From positions 71,240,001-71,304,000 of the forward strand of contig JAZBRS010000075.1 of the NCBI GenBank assembly GCA_037176725.1: a stretch of 64,000 nucleotides of DNA, given 5' to 3'. A model generated the notes under the pieces. It did no database searches, had not been told where the DNA came from, and saw only the letters and a list, made by a program, of their open reading frames with translations. Source of the DNA: Posidonia oceanica (lineage: Eukaryota; Streptophyta; Magnoliopsida; Alismatales; Posidoniaceae). Both the position numbers and the translations under genes were made by a program. Shown in pieces: positions 58,095 to 64,000 of the stretch (its first letter is position 1; each line of letters opens with the position of its first letter).

Positions 58095-58316
58095 TTAATG
58101 GCGCTTCCAAATCCTCTCTATCAATACATCCCAATTGAAAACCTTTGCGTCCACCAGGTCATAAACAATATCCTTAAAGACCCAGCAGTCTTCTAAATTG
58201 TGCTCATGTCTCCTGTGGTACTGGCAATATTTGCTTCTGTCGCAGTTCGCCCCTTCAGGTTTTCGAGGTGGGAGGTCGATTGCTCGGGCCTCTATCATTT
58301 CTGCAAACATGTCCAT
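58095..58316 (-). pseudogene. Gag zinc-knuckle remnant of C
   Basis: The minus strand contains CQYHRRHEHNLEDC, a C-X2-H-X4-H-X4-C knuckle, followed by FKDIVYDLVDAK. This matches the B knuckle region (CAYHQKNGHTLEEC...DRIYDLNDKG). A little gag linker is legible up to about 58560, where leader sequence starts abruptly; the capsid part is deleted. Confidence 0.75.
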
Positions 58317-58564
58317 CAGCGTGACCGGGATAGGAGGATAGCTTATGCGCTTTGGTCTCTTGGACTGTTGTTGTGGAGCTGTATGATGGTAGTTGCCCCT
58401 GGCGTTGCCATCTTTTCCAAAGTGGCTGCCATTCTGTCAGTAATCTTGAAGAGGAGAATCTTGTTGCTTCCCAACTTGATGAATGGACTCAGTATCGCCT
58501 TCTATCTTCTGAAATTCATGCATATTTTCCTTCACAGAAGCAGCTACCTCGTAGAGTGCAGGAA

Positions 58565-59430
58565 TATAAATCTAGACTTGGGATTCTAACTTACATTCAC
58601 ATAGAGCAAGGGAAAGAAGAGTGCCCCTTGTGAAAGCAAGTGACAACACAAACACTTCTCTTAAGTCCTTTGCAACAGAGGTGCTCAGGATTTAAGTGGT
58701 TATTTTGTGTAATCCAAGAAAAGACACAATCAAATTAGTTCCCAATCAAGGGCCATACAAGTCACACAGAAAACTTGATTTTTATTTGGATTTTTGAAAA
58801 GCACCCAAGTATTAAGGCTCCGGTCCCTACGGCAGAGCCGATCACCTCACACCTCATTCCTTGGGTCAATTATAAAAAGAAAACAAAGAAAGATTTAAAA
58901 ACAGAATGAATCCTGCCCAGATGTGTAAGACGCAACAAATGGTGACGTTTTATGTAAGACGCAATGCATATTAGCGTCCAACACACAAACAAGAGATATT
59001 TTTTTCAGAAATCTAAAACAAGAGAAAATTTTTTTTTTTACACAAACACCCCTTTATTCCCGAGAATCAGAACAAAAGAAATGGGTGGTTGCATGCATTT
59101 TTCAACATATAAAAACCTAACAGAAGAAATTGCAGGGAAAAACAGAAAACTGGCCAGAGGCGTAACACGCTGGAATAGACTACGTCCTACGTTGGACGCT
59201 GCCCAGCACAGCTTTTAACGCACTGACAGACCAGACTTATTTAAATAAGAGATAGAAGCATGTTTTTAAGTGCATAAATAAATAAAAAATACTAAGAGGG
59301 TCGTGGTGCCTCAAAACACTACGAGGAATTTCGCCACGACCCCGAAAAAATCTGCAAAAATTAAATAAGAGTTGCAAAGGAAAAGTACGAAGAAGAAGAG
59401 AATACTCACCAAACACGGGGGCACTTCTAG
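58565..59430 (-). other. Element C leader with conserved stem-loop
   Basis: This is homologous to the E and F leaders. It holds GACGCAA/GCGTCCAA words (58927-58985, 59165-59200) and GGGTCGTGG...CCACGACCC at 59298-59343, about 90-150 bases downstream of the primer site. Confidence 0.7.
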
Positions 59431-59450
59431 CCGTCCCACCATGATCGCCA
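59431..59450 (-). promoter_or_regulatory. Element C primer-binding site
   Basis: TGGCGATCATGGTGGGACGG on the minus strand lies three bases from the LTR end and is of the tRNA-Arg(TCG) type. It identifies 59454-60521 as the 5' LTR. Confidence 0.7.
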
Positions 59451-59453
59451 AAC

Positions 59454-60521
59454 TGTGGATATGGGGTTTTTGGTTAGGAGAAGCTTGTTGTGTCTATTTG
59501 GTGCTTCCTCGTTGCCCCTTTTTTATATCCAACTCTGTCACTCCACAGGTGACAGAATTGGTGTGATCGCCACTCTCGGTTCGCTTTTGCTGGCCCTCAG
59601 ACGCCTTGGGAGATGTGATATGGTTGTGGGTTCTACTACCTTGGGACAACGCCTGCATTGCCCAAGTGTGCCCGTGTTTGGTGAGTTTCTTCTTTTTCTT
59701 CTTTTCCTTGCAAAATAGATTTTAAAGATGCGGATTAATAAAGTGTAGTATATGATTCAAAGCAAATTGAAAATTAACATAAAATGAAAGGAGGAATACT
59801 TACTCGAGGGGTTTTATCCCCCCGGTTGCAACTAAGTATGACTATGCCTAGCTACAACAATATATGAAATGAAATGCTTTGCTATACTACGAATTTAAAC
59901 ATATGATATGAAAAGAAAAGGAAAACTAAAGAGAGCCCCCTTTTTATCTATGCACAGAATGCATGAGGTGTCGACATGATGTCACTGACGACAGAGGAGG
60001 ACTCAAGCTCTCTCAAAAACTCTTTCTCCACATAACTTCTCTCGAGATCTTGGCTCAAAACACTTTCTACTTGCTCTCAATAATTCTTCTAAAATTGTGT
60101 TCCTCTCTCAAGAAAATCCTCAAAAATCCCTCCTCAATCTGTCCTCCATTCGTCCTCCTTGACATAGTAGGGGTACCCCTGCTTTTATAGAAGCAGGGGA
60201 GGAACAAATAAGGACACAAAGGCCAAGTCAGCAACTTTCCTGTTTTAGAAGTGTTGGACACTGACCGTTACAGCGTCCAATGTTGGACGCTGGAATACCC
60301 AGCATCCAACAACCCTCCAAGGCAAAGATGCCAGGATCAAAGAATATTCCTCAATAGGTGGCTGATTAGTGATCATTAAAGCCAATTAATGCCTTCACTG
60401 GTCAAAGGACCTTTAGTGGAGGTAAAGCACAAAATTTGATTTCAGCCAAATATGGCAAGTTTGGGGAAACAGAAAACCAGGTTGTTGGATGCCATGATTC
60501 ATAGCGTCCAACGTTGGACGC
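59454..60521 (-). repeat. Element C 5' LTR, truncated by element D
   Basis: It is nearly identical to 48102-49170 (only a handful of differences by eye). TATAAAAG is at 60189-60182. It is interrupted at 60522 inside the TTGGACGC hairpin block. Confidence 0.9.
60182..60189 (-). promoter_or_regulatory. TATA box of C 5' LTR
   Basis: TATAAAAG is flanked by CTGCTT and AAGCAG on the plus strand, so the box lies in a perfect six-base-arm palindrome. Confidence 0.65.
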
Positions 60522-63500
60522 TGTTGACACCCCATTCTGACAGGCTAAATCGATTGGAATCTTCTGGTGGCTTCAGGACCCAAGCCTAGGTCCAAACCTC
60601 CACCTTTCTCTTCCTCTTTCCCCTCAAAATAAGTCCAAACTCAACCTAGAATCACACCCATTTCCCGAACCCAAAAACTACCCAAAAACCATAGGAAAAC
60701 TCACCCTTCCCAACTTAGCAAACCCACCAAAAAGCTCTTAAATTTTCAAACCAAAACCACTCCCAAAAATCCTAGAAAACCTAGGTAAAACTACCCTTTT
60801 TCTATGCCTCAAAACCCTTCCAAAATCCAAATCTAAACCCTTGGTCCAACACTAGAGACCCTAGGCCACACACTCACCAAATTCCACCTCTTTCCTAAAC
60901 CTCTAACCCCTTTATTTATCCAAATTATCCTTTTCTCTCTCCTGGATTATTCTTTTCTCTCTCCTCTCTCTCTCCTGATTATCTTCCCTCTTTTCACTCC
61001 CTTCTCTCCCTTCTCCCTGCCTAGCTGTGGGCCCACCTTGTGCGTCTTTTTCTTCTGTATTTTATTTGCATTTTTACTCTATTTTTAGCTTATTCCTTGA
61101 TTTTCTAATATTTATTTTCCTTCCACTCCTCTCTTTCTCCTTTCCTCCTCCTTTTCCCTTTCTTTTCCTTTCTTCCACCTAATCCTTAAAAAGCCTTTAA
61201 AAACCTTCAAAACTCTAAAACAAAAGAAAAACAAATCAAAATCCTAAAAAGAAGTAATTAAAAACTTAAACAAACAATTAAAAACAAGAAACTTATTGAA
61301 TCCGACTAAAAAAGGGAAATTAAGAATGCCATCTAAAAAATACAAAACAAACAAAAGAAAATGTTATAAAATCAAGTAAAAAACCAACATATAATCAAAA
61401 CAAACCAAAAGTAAAAACCTCATTAAAAATAATCAAAAACAAATCCTAAAAAAAAGAGGAAAACAATTAAAAACATTAACACAAGTAATTAATTTAAAAA
61501 AAACACTTAACAAATCTAAAAGAAACAATCAAAAAATTTGAAACAATTTAAAAAACACTTGATTAAAAGCTCAATAAGAAAACTTAGCTAAAAAATATTA
61601 AAAGAATTTAACAAACAAAATCAAAAGCAATTTAAAAAAGACTTAAGGAAAAAATCCAAAAAACTAAAATACTAAAACTCCTCCTAACTAATTAAAAAAC
61701 AATCCATTAAGAAAAAAACCTAAATCCCAACATAACAGGAAAAACTTAACAAGGAAAACTTAATTCAAAAACAATTAAAAAATGTAACAAACATTTAAAC
61801 CAAATCAAATACAATTTAAAGAAAACTTAATTCCTAAAAACTTAAATCAAAACTAAAACTCTTTCTAACCTCAATTAATTTAAAAAACAATCTTTAAAAA
61901 CTTAATTAAAAATCCTAATTTAAAAACAACTTCTTTAAAAACATTTTCAAATCTTTCCTATTCTATTTTTATTTTTTTATTTTCAAACTCAATTTTCTCC
62001 CCCGTCTTCCTATTTTTCCCTTCCTCCCCCTTCTTTCTTTCTTCTTCCCTTTTAATCTTTTTTTTGGTCCAGCCCACCAACCCCTTCCTCTCCTTCTTTT
62101 TTCTTTTTTTTAATCCCCGCGCAAGGCCCGGCCCACACGAACCAAACCTCCTCCTTCCCTCCTTCTTCCTCTCCTTCTCCTCCCTCTAGTTTTCTTCTTC
62201 TTTTTTTTTATCTGCCAGCAGCATCCCAGGATCGACAGCACATCAGTCCAGGCCTGTCGTCCTTGCGCACTGCACATCCTTTGCCCCCAGGCCGGACTGG
62301 CGTGCGCCGCTCTCCTCCCGTGCACCCTGCAACTTCCTGCCATCGCCTCTCCGAGCAATTAATGATAGCCAGGCTCCTGTAGATCAAAACCCAACCAAAA
62401 ACCAGTAGCAATGAACCAGAGAGGACACGCTCGAGCACCCAGAAGGCCCCCTCCTCTTCCTTGTGCAATCCCCAACTGGAGAACCCAAGAATCGCCCCCC
62501 TTTCACCGCAAAAAATCAGCATTCTTCCTTCTCCAGATCCCACTGCAAACCAGAGCATCAAACACTCCCAAAACCTCTCCGAATTCGCCCCCCAATATCA
62601 CCCAACGCTGAGCAATACACTCCACCGTTCCACAGCAGAAAGCCAGCCCTGAAACCACCCCGAATACCCAGCTTTCACCCATACAATCCCACAACATCCT
62701 TTTCCAGAATTCCCTTCTATACAGACCACCATTCCTCCCCAAAACCTACCCAGAAACCCACTAAAACCCCACCTCCTCAGAACACCAGAGCCTTGGCCCT
62801 CATCCTCACCACACAGCAAACCCCCCACTACAAACACTTCTCCCTCTTTTCTGCCCGAATCAACCAAATCCGTAAACTCCGCCTCCAGACCTCCACGGCC
62901 CGAACCAAGCCTCCAAACACCTTCACCAAGCATCCAGCTACCCACCGGAAGCCACCACTCAGCCCGAGGAGCCACAAGCCGTTCCCCCCACCTCCGACAG
63001 CCTCTACTGGACCCAAAGAGGCCGTTTCTTCCGCCGGCCATCAGAACCCACACCCAAGCGTCCTGGGAGCACCAGAGCAGCACCTGGAGTGGATCCCAAT
63101 CATCGCCTACCACTAAAGACGCCTGCAGCTGCCGGACAAGCCTCGCCGACATCAGCAGAAACCACCTAGGTGGGTGGCCCATTCCAGCGCGCGCAAGAGG
63201 TGAGAAACCCCTCCTCCAGCATCCTCTCTCTCCCCTCTTGCTTCTCGACCTTCTTCCGGGCCGTTTCGTCAACCATGCCGCTCGCACGAGGTCGCTGGAG
63301 GGGTCATCTTCCCTAGCACCGGCAGCCCCAGCCGCGAGCCAGGCCGCCGTCTGGCGCCCCCGCGTGCCACCGAGTGCCGCCCCACACTCCGCCGCGTTGC
63401 GCCGAGCTCCCTCGCGCTCCACCCGGACCGCATCATCCCCTCCTCCACCGTTCCAGAAACTCCACCGGCAAGCTCCAGCCTCCTCTCCTGTAGCTAAAAG

Positions 63501-64000
63501 CCACTGTTTCCTTTTACTTTTATTTTTGCACTAACTTAGTAAGTTTTCGTTTGCATTGCATTGCCATCACTTAGTTTTTTAAATATTGCACTTAGGTCCA
63601 AGCACAATTCTAGATTTATTTAAATCTGATTTAAAACCTTATGAAATTGCATTAAATATTTGTAGTTTTGTTTATTTGCACATCAGTCCAGTTGCAGTTC
63701 ATTTTTTTTAATTTTCTTTTAAGTTAAGTCCTGCAACTTAGTTTTATTACTCTTAGGTCCTTTTCCGCATTTCTGCATGCATTGCACCCATGCATCATTG
63801 CATTTAGCACTCTTTACACACACTTAAGTATGTCTAGCTCCCTTGAATATGGGAGGACCTGTTTTGCACACCCCTAGGACCCCTTTTACACTTAGATCCT
63901 TTCTTCTCCCCTGTTCTGGCCTTCTACCTTGAAGTCTGAATATCTTCTGATCGGACCGCCGGATCTTCGCAACCAAGATACCTGAACGACCCCGGTGGAG
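60522..64000 (+). mobile_element. Element D: second Ogre-type LTR, incomplete at window end
   Basis: It starts TGTTGACACCCCATTCTGAC and follows the same block order as the A LTR: CCTAAA-like start, AT-rich block (61200-61950), pyrimidine-rich part, GC-rich island (63180-63480) and T-rich part. It then has the GGGAGGACCTGTTTTGCACA word, as at 5126 in A. It is diverged from A, so it is a different subfamily or an older split. The likely left target duplication is GACGC at 60517-60521. It is cut by the window end before the minisatellite position. Confidence 0.85.

Larger units (their letters stand above)
48102..60521 (-). mobile_element. Element C: minus-strand Tat-type element, gag-pol deleted, antisense PMD gene kept
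   Basis: Both LTRs are present. The 3' copy is 48102-49377, and the 5' copy is 59454-60521, cut by D. A polypurine tract abuts the 3' LTR and a primer site abuts the 5' LTR. The overlapping LTR parts are almost identical by eye, so C is young. Internally only a gag zinc-knuckle fragment and an integrase end fragment remain of the sense genes. On the plus strand it carries a decayed PMD gene, plus several minisatellites. Confidence 0.88.

Overview
This window is plant nuclear DNA made almost entirely of retrotransposons inserted into one another. The evidence is a plant-type LINE with a zf-RVT region and an RVT_3-type RNase H, Ty3/gypsy elements of the Tat/Ogre group (primer-binding sites resembling plant tRNA-Arg, G-patch, dual RNase H), and plant mobile domain (PMD) genes with GT-AG introns. 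It looks like a large, repeat-rich angiosperm genome; the species cannot be named from the sequence. I see no ordinary host gene, rRNA, tRNA or CRISPR array.

Layout. Seven elements are nested. E is a minus-strand Tat element (gag about 43894-45475, leader to 47300, 5' LTR from 47322). F, a minus-strand relative, is inserted in E's gag (LTR 42622-43893, leader 42189-42600). A plus-strand LINE is inserted in F's leader (1-1393 and 41607-42188, with its poly(A) at 42171-42188). A, a plus-strand Ogre-type element with LTRs of about 5.4 kb, is inserted in the LINE's RNase H codons (1394-41601, duplicated GTGGC). B, a plus-strand Tat element, is inserted in A (7905-29634, duplicated GCCTT). C, a minus-strand element, is inserted in E's 5' LTR (48102-60521). 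D, a second Ogre-type LTR, is inserted in C's 5' LTR (60522 to the window end).

B is the only element with a complete gag-pro-RT-RNase H-integrase complement. Its gag-pro has about ten in-frame stops, and its pol has four stops and one frameshift. On the opposite strand, between integrase and the 3' LTR, B carries two spliced genes that remain largely open. One is a 9-exon PMD gene (682 codons before a single TAG at the start of its last exon). The other is a 2-exon gene of 430 codons with a related fold. C has lost nearly all of gag-pol yet keeps a PMD gene in the same antisense position, with matching intron positions but many lesions.

The strongest lead for a new system combines the antisense PMD genes with family-specific hairpin words. 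In B the word is AGTCGCC...GGCGACT; in C, E and F it is TTGGACGC...GCGTCCAA. In both B and C the word recurs in the LTR, in the leader and upstream of the antisense gene. This suggests, without proving it, a self-recognition or self-expression module.

A has a tRNA-Arg-like primer site and a gag-like frame but no visible pol, so it is probably non-autonomous. Its LTRs contain a 30-bp minisatellite, and its 3' internal region carries several further tandem repeat families.
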